64,000 bases of DNA from Enterococcus sulfureus ATCC 49903 (GTDB lineage Bacteria; Bacillota; Bacilli; Lactobacillales; Enterococcaceae), in assembly GCF_000407605.1 (NCBI RefSeq), contig NZ_ASWO01000005.1, positions 62,001 through 126,000 of the forward strand, written 5' to 3'. The notes under the pieces were generated by a model. That model did no database searches. It was not told where the DNA came from and saw only the letters and a program-made list of their open reading frames with translations. Shown piece after piece: positions 42,988 to 52,404 of this stretch (position 1 is the first letter of the stretch; each line of letters opens with the position of its first letter). The translations under genes and the position numbers were made by a program.

Positions 42988-43022
42988 GGGGGTGTGACAG
43001 ATTTCTGTCACACCCCCTTTTT
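42988..43022. terminator. Bidirectional terminator after the DHA2 gene
   Basis: A perfect 13-bp GC-rich stem (GGGGGTGTGACAG with CTGTCACACCCCC) and 4-nt loop with T runs serves the convergent genes. Confidence 0.9.
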
Positions 43023-43023
43023 C

Positions 43024-43278
43024 TTAGTTTAATTTGTCTAAATATTTATCTAATTGTTCTAATTCTTTTTCTTCATATTTGTCGTATTTGCCAGCTTCAT
43101 GCAAGATACGTTTGATTTCATGCAACGCTTTTTTCTCTGCATACCATTTTTTGATTTCGTGTTTTTTTGCATCATCTTCTTCTAAGGCATCTAATTTCGT
43201 TAGTTCATCTTCCAATTTTAGTACCGCATTTGCAATATGGTCAAGTACGTGATCTTCTTTTTTTTCGTAATCTGTCAT
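43024..43278 (-). CDS. Small charged helical protein (84 aa)
   Basis: An 84-residue protein very rich in Glu and Lys, almost certainly one long helix or coiled coil (MTDYEKKEDHVLDHIANAV...). I start at ATG 43278 behind a GGAGTG site. It stands alone between a terminator and the next gene. Not recognised. Confidence 0.7.
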   Translation of the reverse strand: MTDYEKKEDHVLDHIANAVLKLEDELTKLDALEEDDAKKHEIKKWYAEKKALHEIKRILHEAGKYDKYEEKELEQLDKYLDKLN

Positions 43279-43359
43279 ACAAAACACTCCAATCTTTTTT
43301 TTAGTACTACTTCAATATAGCGCTTTCTTTAAAATAAAGCAATGGATATCCATTGCACG

Positions 43360-43542
43360 TTACCCGATAATATTGTCATTGACAATCGCGAGTTTGATTT
43401 GGCGTAATTCACGATCCACAAAAGTTCGTTCATTTTGTAGTTGAGTATTGATCGTTTTGATTTGATGCAATTCTTCATGCAATTCACGAATTTCGCGAGT
43501 CAATGTTGTAAGTAAAGTAATCATTTCTTCATTTTGGTTCAT
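43360..43542 (-). CDS. Small coiled-coil protein coupled to an MFS transporter (60 aa)
   Basis: A 60-residue coiled-coil protein (MNQNEEMITLLTTLTREIREL...). Its ATG overlaps the TGA of the upstream MFS gene and has an AGAAAGGAAA site inside that gene, so it is translated with the transporter. Function unknown; it might bind the transporter's cytoplasmic face. Confidence 0.6.
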   Translation of the reverse strand: MNQNEEMITLLTTLTREIRELHEELHQIKTINTQLQNERTFVDRELRQIKLAIVNDNIIG

Positions 43543-44735
43543 AATGCAGTTTCCTTTCTGTCTTGAAATACGGGATGATAAAACATACGATAGATGATGG
43601 CAATCACAACTGGAATTAATGCACATAATAGGTACAATCCTTGGTAGGAAAGAACTGAGTGTAACATACCTAAAATATAAGGACCTACGCCTAATCCTAA
43701 ATCAAGTCCAATGAAGTAAGTAGAAAGCGCAATTCCGATTTTGGACAAATCAACGGATTTTAGACAAACAGCTTGACCATTTGACATAAAGGTACCATAG
43801 CCTAACCCAATACAAGCACCTGCCACAAGTAACATCCAACTTGTAGTTGTAATGGCTAGTAAGCCTAATCCTAAAGTTAGGAAAATAAAGCTAGGATACA
43901 TCACAGAATCTACACCTTTTGCGTCAAATAAACGTCCGGTCATAGGACGAGTAAACGTAACAGCTAACGCATAGACTACAAAGAAGAATGCACTGGCTGA
44001 GATTAAATTTAATTCAGTAGCATACGTAGAAAGAAAGGTCAACACGCTAGAATAAGATAAACCGATGAAAAAGGCAATCGTCGAGATAAACAACACTTTT
44101 TTTTCAATAAAACGATCCCAAGACCAGCCAGTAAGTGCTGCTTTTTCGTTGGCGGATAGTGTGATGTTTTTTACAGGGAAAGTCAGACACATGACTAGAG
44201 TCAAAATAGATAATAAGATAGCGACCCAAATAATAAATCGAAATCCAAACAAGGGAAGTAGCAGCATTCCAATGAATGGACCCACTGCAGCAGCTAGGCT
44301 CGTACTTAGTCCGTAATAATTAATGCCTTCACCGTGTTTGCTTTCTGGAATATAACTGGTCACAATGGCATTTGCCGCAGTTGAAATCATGCCATAAGCA
44401 AATCCATTTAAGAAACGGACGCCGTCTAATAATAAAATCGTCGTAGAAAATAAATAGCCTACGGTAGTTAGTACATATAAGATTGCACCTAAACGTAAAA
44501 TTTGTTTGCGCCCAGTCAACTCCAATATTTTTCCAATATACAATCTGGCAACCAGTGTTCCGATGATAAAAATACCTGTCGCTAAACCTGCTTGAGCACT
44601 CGAAGCATTCAATTCTTGACTGGCAAATTGAGCAGTAATGACCACAAAGCAGTAATAAATTAAAAAGACAATAAAATTGATCAGTGTAATGAGAATAAAT
44701 CCTTTGTTAAATAGACGCGAGTTTGTTTCTTCCAT
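43539..44735 (-). CDS. MFS transporter
   Basis: A 398-residue major facilitator permease with twelve predicted helices, of the YfmO/AraJ-like drug-efflux type (N terminus FNKGFILITLINFIVFL, motif A LYIGKILELTGRKQ near residue 66). The substrate is unknown. It diverges from a Crp/Fnr regulator across a 206-bp region that has a PrfA/Ers-like box, so that regulator may control it. Confidence 0.87.
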   Translation of the reverse strand: MEETNSRLFNKGFILITLINFIVFLIYYCFVVITAQFASQELNASSAQAGLATGIFIIGTLVARLYIGKILELTGRKQILRLGAILYVLTTVGYLFSTTILLLDGVRFLNGFAYGMISTAANAIVTSYIPESKHGEGINYYGLSTSLAAAVGPFIGMLLLPLFGFRFIIWVAILLSILTLVMCLTFPVKNITLSANEKAALTGWSWDRFIEKKVLFISTIAFFIGLSYSSVLTFLSTYATELNLISASAFFFVVYALAVTFTRPMTGRLFDAKGVDSVMYPSFIFLTLGLGLLAITTTSWMLLVAGACIGLGYGTFMSNGQAVCLKSVDLSKIGIALSTYFIGLDLGLGVGPYILGMLHSVLSYQGLYLLCALIPVVIAIIYRMFYHPVFQDRKETAL

Positions 44736-44853
44736 AATTTTCCATCCTTTAGCTGTATTTTTTGGATGTGTTTACTATAATGAAAATTTCAGAAACATAC
44801 ATGCGATTTTGTACATGTTGAAATACAGTGAATAAGAATACTATCAAAATACA

Positions 44854-44867
44854 TTAACAAATGGTAT
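44854..44867 (+). promoter_or_regulatory. PrfA/Ers-like binding box between MFS and Crp/Fnr genes
   Basis: TTAACA-N2-TGGTAT matches the PrfA box TTAACA-N2-TGTTAA with two differences. A second dyad, TTTTAGTT (44873-44880) with AACTAAAA (44892-44899), lies just before the Crp/Fnr start. Both are candidate sites for the adjacent regulator. Confidence 0.45.
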
Positions 44868-44941
44868 TGTTTTTTTAGTTGAAATCACGTTAACTAAAAA
44901 TGGCAAGCATACGCTAAGCGATTATTGTAGGAGGAATTACA

Positions 44942-45598
44942 GTGAAAAGAGCAGTTTTAGAGGAATATTTAAAACAACATAATTTTCCGATTATTCGTAA
45001 AAAGAAAAAACATTACTTAACGTATGAAGGAATCAAAGACCGATATGTTTATATTTTGAAAGAAGGAATCGTCAAAACGAGTATGATCTCAAATGAAGGA
45101 AGAGAGTTTAATCTAAAGTATATTCATGAGATGGAAATCGTTTCCTTATTTAAAGATGAATATTCTCCATTAGTCGAGGCTCCTTTTAATATCCGAGTTG
45201 AATCTACAGAGGCGACTTTATATAAAATTGAACGTGAACAGTTCTGGCGTGATGTGAATCAAGATCCTCGCTTGCAACAATATGTCAAAGAATATTATCG
45301 GGTGTATTTGATGTATACGATGAAAAAAATGCAGCAGATGCTGATGAACGGAAAATTTGGCGCGATCTGTGCGGAATTAGAGGAGTTGTGTGAACAATTT
45401 GGACGTGAAACAGCAGAAGGAATCTTGATTGATTTTGAAATCACGAATGAAGAGATCGCGCGTTTTTGTGGGATTACTTCAGCCAGTAGTGTCAATCGAA
45501 TGATGCAAAAATTACGCCAAGAGCAAGTCATCAAGATTGTTGAACGCAAAATTTTGATTTTAGATCGTCCTTTGCTTCAAGCCAACATTCCCTATTAA
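44942..45598 (+). CDS. Crp/Fnr family transcriptional regulator
   Basis: A 218-residue regulator with an N-terminal cyclic-nucleotide-binding-like beta-barrel (about residues 15-115) and a C-terminal HTH_Crp domain (EITNEEIARFCGITSASSVNRMM, residues 160-182). No N-terminal cysteine cluster is visible, so it is not an oxygen-sensing FNR of the iron-sulfur type. It resembles the PrfA/Ers group of enterococcal and listerial regulators. It starts with GTG behind GGAGGA. Confidence 0.88.
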   Translation: MKRAVLEEYLKQHNFPIIRKKKKHYLTYEGIKDRYVYILKEGIVKTSMISNEGREFNLKYIHEMEIVSLFKDEYSPLVEAPFNIRVESTEATLYKIEREQFWRDVNQDPRLQQYVKEYYRVYLMYTMKKMQQMLMNGKFGAICAELEELCEQFGRETAEGILIDFEITNEEIARFCGITSASSVNRMMQKLRQEQVIKIVERKILILDRPLLQANIPY

Positions 45599-45628
45599 AA
45601 AGCTAGGAAGAATCTCCTAGCTTTTTTT
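45597..45628. terminator. Bidirectional terminator Crp/Fnr / oxidoreductase
   Basis: AAAAAGCTAGGA pairs with TCCTAGCTTTTT around a short loop between convergent genes. Confidence 0.85.
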
Positions 45629-46717
45629 CAGATATGTGTGTAATGGTTTTTGATAGCCAGTTAAATCAGGTTGGTTCCCTTGTATTTTTTGTGCCAGCAA
45701 GTACCCGATTAAAGGACCTGTAGTAAGACCAGAAGAGCCAAGACCACTTGCGACAAACAGCGCTTCATTTGGGATTTGATCAAAAAAAGGTGCAAAATCA
45801 GATGTATACGCGCGCGTTCCGATTTGATAATGATAAGGTGAACTAAATAAATGAGTTGGTGTGTTCAAAAAGCGTGCAATGGATTGCGTAAGGCGATCAA
45901 ATGCGTCTTTTGTAGGTGTTAGATCAAAACCAGCATCATTTTCATGCGTAGCACCGATCAGTATTTTTCCGTTTGCTAAGGGAATAAGGTCAGCTTCACC
46001 ATCGAGCATCGCGACGGGTAAATCATGGGTATCCACTGTCGTATCAAAGGCGATCAATTGTCCTTTTTGGGGACGAATATCGACTTGATAACCAAGTGGA
46101 GCTAATAAAGTCTTTACATGAGGACCACTCGTTAACACGACTTGATCCACAGCATGTTCTCCTAAATCGAACTCGACGATAAATCCTTGTGGTCCTTTTT
46201 TTAGCAGCGCTTTTTTTGTGTGAATGACGCCACCTTCTTTAAGAATGCGTTGATAGAGCGTAGTAAGCAATGCTTGTCCATTTAATTTTGCTCCGCCTGA
46301 AATCATTAAAGAGGCTTGTGGTTGTAGTAATGAAAAACGTGCGGCGGTTTCTTTAGCGGTCAGTAAGTCGATCGTGCCAATTTCTGGAGCGTCTTTTTTC
46401 CGCTCGGTTGCTAAATCAGCAAGTTCTTCTAGCTGTGCGTTAGGACGAATAAGTAAAGCACCTGTTTTATGATAGATTGAGTCATCTAATTCTAGATCAC
46501 GCACCAGTTTTGTATAAAAGGCAGCTCCATCTTTGGCTAAAGCATACCATTGTTTGTTTCGTCTTTTAGAAAGCCACGGGGAAATAATACCGGCGCTCGC
46601 TTTTGTAGCTTGTCCGATTCCATCATCATAAACCGTGACGTCATAGTGTTCTTTGGCTAAATAATAGGCAGTTACTGCTCCAATGATTCCGCCACCGATT
46701 ACGGCAATTTTTTTCAT
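45617..46717 (-). CDS. FAD-dependent amino-acid oxidoreductase (DAO/DadA/ThiO family)
   Basis: A 366-residue flavoprotein with an N-terminal FAD-binding fold (IAVIGGGIIGAVTAYYLA, residues 4-21) and the DAO C terminus (VASGLGSSGLTTGPLIG near residue 325). Members oxidise D-amino acids, glycine or related amines. The start at 46717 has an AAAGGAG site; a longer upstream frame does not. The substrate is unknown. Confidence 0.88.
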   Translation of the reverse strand: MKKIAVIGGGIIGAVTAYYLAKEHYDVTVYDDGIGQATKASAGIISPWLSKRRNKQWYALAKDGAAFYTKLVRDLELDDSIYHKTGALLIRPNAQLEELADLATERKKDAPEIGTIDLLTAKETAARFSLLQPQASLMISGGAKLNGQALLTTLYQRILKEGGVIHTKKALLKKGPQGFIVEFDLGEHAVDQVVLTSGPHVKTLLAPLGYQVDIRPQKGQLIAFDTTVDTHDLPVAMLDGEADLIPLANGKILIGATHENDAGFDLTPTKDAFDRLTQSIARFLNTPTHLFSSPYHYQIGTRAYTSDFAPFFDQIPNEALFVASGLGSSGLTTGPLIGYLLAQKIQGNQPDLTGYQKPLHTYLKKS

Positions 46718-46869
46718 AGTGTCCACTCCTTTATCATCAAAAGCATGCCATATTTTAAGAAAGGTGTCAAAATGCATGAAAGAAAACGAAAGAAACTACT
46801 AGAAGTGATAAAAAAATGATATGATAGCACTAGTCTATTTAAAAATTATCAAATGAAGAAAGGATTCGA

Positions 46870-47814
46870 ATGATGAAATTATCGATTGTGGTTCCTTGCT
46901 ACAATGAGCAAGAAAGTTTGCCATTATTTTATAAAGCAGTACAAGACGTGGTCACAAAGATGCCAATTGAGCCAGAATATATTTTTGTGAATGATGGTTC
47001 TTCAGATGCAACGCTTGAAGAATTAAAAAAATTACATCAACTCTCACCTAAAACAGTTCATTATATTGATTTTTCTCGTAACTTTGGGAAAGAAGCAGCG
47101 ATTTATGCAGGACTACAAGCCTCAACAGGAGATCTTGTGACGTTGATGGATGCCGATTTGCAAGATCCACCAGCTTTACTTCCAGAAATGTATCAATTGA
47201 TTACAAACGATGGCTATGATTGTGTGGGGACAAGACGTGCAGATCGTGAAGGTGAGCCTGCGTTACGTAGCTTTTTTGCGAAAAGTTTTTATAAAATCAT
47301 CAATAAGATCTCGCAGACTGAAATGGTGGATGGCGCACGCGATTTTCGTTTAATGACGCGTCAAATGATTGATGCCATTCTAGAAATGTCAGAATATAAT
47401 CGCTTTTCAAAAGGGATCTTTAGTTGGGTAGGGTTTAAAACAACGTATCTCGCTTATGAAAATCAAGAACGAGTTGCTGGAAGTACTTCGTGGTCTTTTT
47501 GGCAACTATTGAGTTACTCTCTTGAAGGAATTATTAATTTTTCGAATTTTCCACTTCAATTGTCGGCAATCGGTGGAGTGATCTCTTGTGTGATTGCAAT
47601 CATTATGATGATAGGCATTGTGATCCGAACATTGATTTTTGGCGATCCTACATCTGGTTGGCCATCTATGGTGTCGATCATCTTGTTTTTAGGTGGAATC
47701 CAACTGTTCTTTATGGGCATCTTAGGACAGTACATCGGAAAAATTTATTTAGAAGTGAAACGACGTCCAGTTTATTTAGTACGCGAAACCGATTTGGAAC
47801 AAACGAAAAAGTAG
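46870..47814 (+). CDS. Glycosyltransferase family 2, undecaprenyl-phosphate type
   Basis: A 314-residue GT2 enzyme: GT-A domain at the N terminus (LSIVVPCYNEQESLP; metal site DADLQDPP near residue 96) and two C-terminal transmembrane helices (about 231-265 and 270-295). This is the DPM1/GtrB/YkcC layout that transfers glucose or another sugar to undecaprenyl phosphate for wall or polymer glycosylation. ATG 46870 and ATG 46873 are both possible. It ends at a terminator shared with rnhC. Confidence 0.9.
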   Translation: MMKLSIVVPCYNEQESLPLFYKAVQDVVTKMPIEPEYIFVNDGSSDATLEELKKLHQLSPKTVHYIDFSRNFGKEAAIYAGLQASTGDLVTLMDADLQDPPALLPEMYQLITNDGYDCVGTRRADREGEPALRSFFAKSFYKIINKISQTEMVDGARDFRLMTRQMIDAILEMSEYNRFSKGIFSWVGFKTTYLAYENQERVAGSTSWSFWQLLSYSLEGIINFSNFPLQLSAIGGVISCVIAIIMMIGIVIRTLIFGDPTSGWPSMVSIILFLGGIQLFFMGILGQYIGKIYLEVKRRPVYLVRETDLEQTKK

Positions 47815-47838
47815 AGGAGACTTCCTCTACTTTTTTAG
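47806..47838. terminator. Bidirectional terminator glycosyltransferase / rnhC
   Basis: A perfect 13-bp stem (AAAAAGTAGAGGA with TCCTCTACTTTTT) and 4-nt loop overlaps both gene ends. Confidence 0.88.
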
Positions 47839-48755
47839 TGTGTTGCTTTTTGGATGGCTTTTTTTGTATTTGCAAAATGTAGCTTAGCGTAACGCGTTAA
47901 CACATCGACTCCAAAGCGACTAATGAGTTGTGCGGCAACATCATCTGATTTTGCTCCAGCTCCAGAAGGTAAGGTGATCCCAGCTTCTTTAGATAGTGTC
48001 GATAATGTTGTTAAAAATGTCGCACGACAAATAATCGACGCGCTGGCTACTGCTAAATGATATTGTTCCCCTTTTGTGACGAAATATAGTGGTAAGGTAG
48101 GTGACGTTGTTTCCATAGCTAAGTATTTACGGTAATTTTTCTCTGGAGTGAATTGATCGATCAAGATTCCATCTGCTTTAGAAACAAGGGGTTCAAGTAA
48201 ACAAACTGCTTGGTTATGCAAGGCGACTTTCATACGCACAGCATTGTATTGTGGCTGGATCTCATTGTATTTTTCGGGCATCACAATCAATTCTTTATAT
48301 GGCAATAGTTTTTTGATTTTAGGTGCCATCGTGAGTATCTGAGTGTCTGTCAGTAGTTTGGAATCTTTTACGCCTAAGTCTTTTAATGCAGCAAAATGTT
48401 CAGGACCTGCAAAAGCAGCACAGACGACTAATGGGCCAAAGTAGCTGCCATTGCCGACCTCATCACTTCCAATAAAAGGCAATTGGGCTAAATTTTCAGG
48501 CAATTGAGTTCGTGCTGGTTGTGTTTTTTTTGTCGCTTTTTTTTCTGGTAGCGTCGTGCTCCATTTTTGTGCTTCGAGATTTGCCTGTTGTCCTTGAAAC
48601 ATGACTTTTTGTGAAGTATATACGGTGATCGTCGTTTGATTTGATTTAGCCGCAAAGGTTACGTAAGGGGCTTTGGTCGTGATTTTTTTTGATTGATAAT
48701 GTTCGATTAATGTTTGGATTTGCGTTTTTGTCAATTTAAGAACAATGGTTTCCAT
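47835..48755 (-). CDS. rnhC: Ribonuclease HIII
   Basis: A 306-residue RNase HIII that cuts RNA in RNA-DNA hybrids. It has the TBP-like N-terminal domain (residues 1-80) that separates HIII from HII and a catalytic domain with GSDEVGNGSYFGP (Asp98 and Glu99), DSK and the SIICRATF region. It diverges from zapA, as in many Firmicutes. Confidence 0.95.
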   Translation of the reverse strand: METIVLKLTKTQIQTLIEHYQSKKITTKAPYVTFAAKSNQTTITVYTSQKVMFQGQQANLEAQKWSTTLPEKKATKKTQPARTQLPENLAQLPFIGSDEVGNGSYFGPLVVCAAFAGPEHFAALKDLGVKDSKLLTDTQILTMAPKIKKLLPYKELIVMPEKYNEIQPQYNAVRMKVALHNQAVCLLEPLVSKADGILIDQFTPEKNYRKYLAMETTSPTLPLYFVTKGEQYHLAVASASIICRATFLTTLSTLSKEAGITLPSGAGAKSDDVAAQLISRFGVDVLTRYAKLHFANTKKAIQKATH

Positions 48756-48881
48756 AGTGATCTCTCGTTTCTTAATTATTAGGAAATATTACTGTAAAAA
48801 AACTCCTTTATCTATTATAATAGATAACAGTTGTAGATTGGTATACTTTTTTTAAGTATACTTTAGGAGGAAGTTAGTAAA
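48756..48881. promoter_or_regulatory. Divergent rnhC / zapA promoter region
   Basis: The palindrome TCTATTATAATAGA (48811-48824) carries TATAAT on both strands. A perfect GTATACTT...AAGTATAC hairpin lies about 25 bp before the zapA start and its TTTAGGAGGA site. Regulation is not clear. Confidence 0.5.
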
Positions 48882-49322
48882 ATGGCGATTCAAAAAAAGC
48901 GTTATAAAGCGGTCATCGACCATCAATCCTATACGATCATTGGGACACAAAGTACCAAGCATATGGATATGGTCACTTCAATAGTCAATGAACAATTAGC
49001 CGAATTGCATCGTTTATCGCCACAATTAGATAAAGAGCAAGCAGCAATTTTAATGGCCATCAATGCTGTATCGGACCAATTGACCAAACAAGAACAAATT
49101 TTACGCTTAACGAACCAAGTGGAAGAACTAAAACACGCGGCGATCAAGGCCGTAGAACTTGAAAATCGTTTGAAGCGCATTGAAGCAATCGAACAAGAAG
49201 CACGTCAAGTATTAGAAAAGAATGGTAAAAAAGATCCCGTCATTCAAAATCACTTAGAAGCCCAAAGTATTCTAAATGAAGAGCGAAAACGCTCAATCAA
49301 AGAAAAATCTTCTCAGGGATGA
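48882..49322 (+). CDS. zapA: Cell division protein ZapA
   Basis: A 146-residue protein with the ZapA N-terminal domain (KRYKAVIDHQSYTIIGTQS, near residues 5-25) and a coiled coil that promotes FtsZ bundling. It is longer than the usual 85-110 residues because of a charged C-terminal tail. It leads the zapA-cvpA pair upstream of mutS2, a conserved Firmicutes arrangement. Confidence 0.88.
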   Translation: MAIQKKRYKAVIDHQSYTIIGTQSTKHMDMVTSIVNEQLAELHRLSPQLDKEQAAILMAINAVSDQLTKQEQILRLTNQVEELKHAAIKAVELENRLKRIEAIEQEARQVLEKNGKKDPVIQNHLEAQSILNEERKRSIKEKSSQG

Positions 49323-49337
49323 TAGAAAGGATACCAG

Positions 49338-49883
49338 ATGCTAGGAATACTTTTTTTATTGATCTGTCTATTTGCATTTTACAATGGAGCTAGAAGAGGG
49401 GTAGCACTGCAACTTGTGCATCTAGCTGGTTTTGTCATTGCGTTTTTTGTTGCACTGAGCAACTATAAAGCCTTAGGCACACATATTGAATTATATGTTC
49501 CGTATATGTCCGTTACGCCAGATTCTTCCTTTGCCTTTTATTCGATGGAGCAAGGATTTGAACTAGGACATGCGTATTATGCAGCAGTTGCCTTTTTTGG
49601 TATTTTGTTTTTTGGATGGATACTTACGAAATTTATTGCGATTTTCTTTTTAAAACTACGTGATTATGCCTTTTTGGGTCGATACGATTGGATCATTTCA
49701 GGAGTATTAAATACGTTAATGTTGTATGTTTTATTTTTTGGCGTATTGTATATTCTATCGTTCGTTCCTTTATCGTTCATCCAGCACTGGTTCAAAGAAG
49801 GCGAATTGGGTTATGGTATTGTTAAACATACTCCGATTTTGTCTAAATGGTTTTATCAGTTACTTATAACCAACATCATATAA
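49338..49883 (+). CDS. CvpA family membrane protein
   Basis: A 181-residue protein with four predicted membrane helices and the CvpA signature at the N terminus (FYNGARRGVALQLVHLAGFVI). The family was linked to colicin V production and division; its exact role is unknown. It lies 15 bp after zapA. Confidence 0.88.
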   Translation: MLGILFLLICLFAFYNGARRGVALQLVHLAGFVIAFFVALSNYKALGTHIELYVPYMSVTPDSSFAFYSMEQGFELGHAYYAAVAFFGILFFGWILTKFIAIFFLKLRDYAFLGRYDWIISGVLNTLMLYVLFFGVLYILSFVPLSFIQHWFKEGELGYGIVKHTPILSKWFYQLLITNII

Positions 49884-49966
49884 ACGATAATCAACTGAAA
49901 AGGCAGGACGTTTTTAGACGACTGCTTTTTTCTATAATGTCAATTTAAACATAGAAGGTGAAACAG

Positions 49967-52330
49967 ATGAATTCACGTATTTTAAACGTGTTAGAATTTG
50001 ATCAAGTCAAGCAGCAATTGGCTCCTTACTTGGTCACAGATCAAGGAAAGAAAACCTTGACCAAATTATTTCCATTGACCAATCCGTCAAAAATCACACA
50101 ACGATTGGCGGAAACAAGTGATGCGCAAAAGATTCAACGATTACGTGGTGGGATCCCAATTCCTAAATTAGAAAATATCGAACCACATTTGAAACGTATT
50201 CAAATTGGAGCAGATTTAAATGGGGTAGAGATTGCTCAAATTACACGTGTGTTGAGCACAACAAGTGAAGTAACCCGTTTTTTTGCAGAACTTGCAGAAT
50301 TAGACATCGAGTTAACACGCGCCTATACATTTAACGAAGAACTTGTGGTATTGCCTGAATTGACAAAACGATTTAAACAAGCAATCGAAGATGATGGTCG
50401 TGTAACAGACGACGCATCTGAAGAATTGCGCCAATTACGCCAGCAGATTCGTCGCAATGAAAAAGTGATTCGAGAAACATTCGATGGATTGATCCGCGGC
50501 AATAATACAAAATACCTGAGCGATGCGATCGTAACGATTCGTAACGAACGCTATGTGATTCCGGTGAAACAAGAGTATCGTGGAATCTTTGGCGGTGTAG
50601 TGCATGATCAAAGTGCATCGGGTCAAACAGTATTTGTCGAACCTAAGCAAATCGTTTCGTTGAATAACAAACTACGTCAGTCACAGTTGGCCGAAAAAAA
50701 TGAAATTTTACGTATCTTAGCAGAACTATCTGCCGAGCTCGTTCCTTATCAAAAAGAAATCCATCATAATGCGTATATTTTAGGTCAATTTGATTTCATG
50801 AATGCTAAAGCACAATATGCAAAACAATTAAACGCAACGATTCCCACGGTCAGTGAAAAAAATGAAGTCGTCTTTTTAAGTGCACGTCATCCTTTGATTG
50901 ACCAAACACACGTTGTACCAAATGATATTGTGATTGGTAAAGAGTATCAAGCGATCGTCATTACGGGACCCAATACAGGTGGGAAAACAATCACGTTAAA
51001 AACGTTAGGTTTGCTACAATTGATGGGACAAGCAGGTCTTGCGATTCCAGTAGCAGAAGAAAGTCAAATGGGGATTTTTAGTCAAATTTTTGCAGATATC
51101 GGTGACGAACAATCCATCGAACAAAGTTTGTCTACTTTTTCTTCTCATATGACCAATATCGTATCGATTATTGACCAAGTCGATGATCGTAGTTTAGTGT
51201 TATTTGATGAATTAGGTGCAGGAACAGATCCTCAAGAAGGTGCAGCACTAGCCATTTCGATTTTAGATGCTATCGGTGCCAAAAATGCTTATGTTATGGC
51301 GACAACACATTATCCTGAATTAAAAGTATATGGATATAATCGTGCCCAAACGATTAATGCCTCAATGGAATTCGATGTAGATACGTTAAGTCCAACCTAT
51401 CGTTTATTAATCGGGGTACCAGGACGAAGTAATGCGTTTGAGATCTCAAAACGGTTAGGACTTCCGACAGAAATTATTGATCAAGCCCATCAAATCATGG
51501 ATGGAGAAAGCCAAGACTTAAATGAAATGATTGCCGATCTTGAAGAACGTCGGAAAATGGCCGAAATTGAATACACACAATTACGTGATGAAGTCAAAGA
51601 GGCAGATCGTTTACGTAAAGAATTAGCGGATGCAACAGCATATTTTTACGCAGAACGTGATAGCCAAATTGACGAAGCGAAAAAAGAAGCCAATCGAATT
51701 GTAAAAGAAGCCAAAGAAGAATCCGATAAGTTGATCCGTCAATTGCGTAAAATGCAACTAGAAGGAAAGCATCAAGTCATCAAAGAACATCAATTGATTG
51801 ATGCGAAAACGCAAATGAATCAATTGCAACATGATGAAGTCTTGCAAAAAAACAAAGTACTGAAAAAAGCCAAAGCGGCGAAAACCTTAAAAGTCGGCGA
51901 CGAAGTAAAAGTAACATCTTATGGTCAACGGGGTGAATTGATCAAATCCCTTGGAAATGGTCAATGGCAAGTTCAAATGGGAATCTTAAAAATGACGATT
52001 TCTGAAGACGACATCGAAGTGTTACAACAAGAAAAATCACCAAAACAACGCGTCGTGCATACTGTTCAAAGTAATCAACAAGCGCACGTTTCCCCTCAAT
52101 TAGATTTAAGAGGAAAGCGATATGAAGAAGCGTTGAATGAAGTCGATCAGTATTTGGATGCCGCGATTTTAGCCAATTATCCTCAAGTGACGATCGTCCA
52201 TGGTAAAGGGACTGGTGCTTTACGACAAGGGATCGTGAATTATTTACAAAATCACCGTAGTGTCAAAAGTTTCGGTTTTGCTCCGAATAATCAAGGCGGA
52301 AATGGTGCAACGATCGTCGTTTTCAAATAA
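49967..52330 (+). CDS. mutS2: Endonuclease MutS2
   Basis: A 787-residue MutS2 protein that, in Bacillus, also rescues collided ribosomes. It has MutS core and clamp regions, the ATPase domain with Walker A GPNTGGKT at residues 334-341, the LVLFDELGAGTDPQEG Walker B region, a long coiled coil, and a C-terminal Smr endonuclease domain (LDLRGKRYEEA ... VHGKGTGALR). It lacks the mismatch-recognition domain of MutS1. I use ATG 49967 rather than GTG 49958 because AGAAGGTG is then correctly spaced. Confidence 0.95.
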   Translation: MNSRILNVLEFDQVKQQLAPYLVTDQGKKTLTKLFPLTNPSKITQRLAETSDAQKIQRLRGGIPIPKLENIEPHLKRIQIGADLNGVEIAQITRVLSTTSEVTRFFAELAELDIELTRAYTFNEELVVLPELTKRFKQAIEDDGRVTDDASEELRQLRQQIRRNEKVIRETFDGLIRGNNTKYLSDAIVTIRNERYVIPVKQEYRGIFGGVVHDQSASGQTVFVEPKQIVSLNNKLRQSQLAEKNEILRILAELSAELVPYQKEIHHNAYILGQFDFMNAKAQYAKQLNATIPTVSEKNEVVFLSARHPLIDQTHVVPNDIVIGKEYQAIVITGPNTGGKTITLKTLGLLQLMGQAGLAIPVAEESQMGIFSQIFADIGDEQSIEQSLSTFSSHMTNIVSIIDQVDDRSLVLFDELGAGTDPQEGAALAISILDAIGAKNAYVMATTHYPELKVYGYNRAQTINASMEFDVDTLSPTYRLLIGVPGRSNAFEISKRLGLPTEIIDQAHQIMDGESQDLNEMIADLEERRKMAEIEYTQLRDEVKEADRLRKELADATAYFYAERDSQIDEAKKEANRIVKEAKEESDKLIRQLRKMQLEGKHQVIKEHQLIDAKTQMNQLQHDEVLQKNKVLKKAKAAKTLKVGDEVKVTSYGQRGELIKSLGNGQWQVQMGILKMTISEDDIEVLQQEKSPKQRVVHTVQSNQQAHVSPQLDLRGKRYEEALNEVDQYLDAAILANYPQVTIVHGKGTGALRQGIVNYLQNHRSVKSFGFAPNNQGGNGATIVVFK

Positions 52331-52365
52331 CAGTAAGCAAGTTAGTATTAGAAAAAAAAAAGCGG

Positions 52366-52374
52366 TGTTATAAT
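52366..52374 (+). promoter_or_regulatory. Extended -10 promoter of trxA
   Basis: TGTTATAAT lies 31 bp before the trxA start; no good -35 is seen, as usual for extended -10 promoters. Confidence 0.6.
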
Positions 52375-52404
52375 AGCACTATAAACTTAATGGAGGTATG
52401 CATA

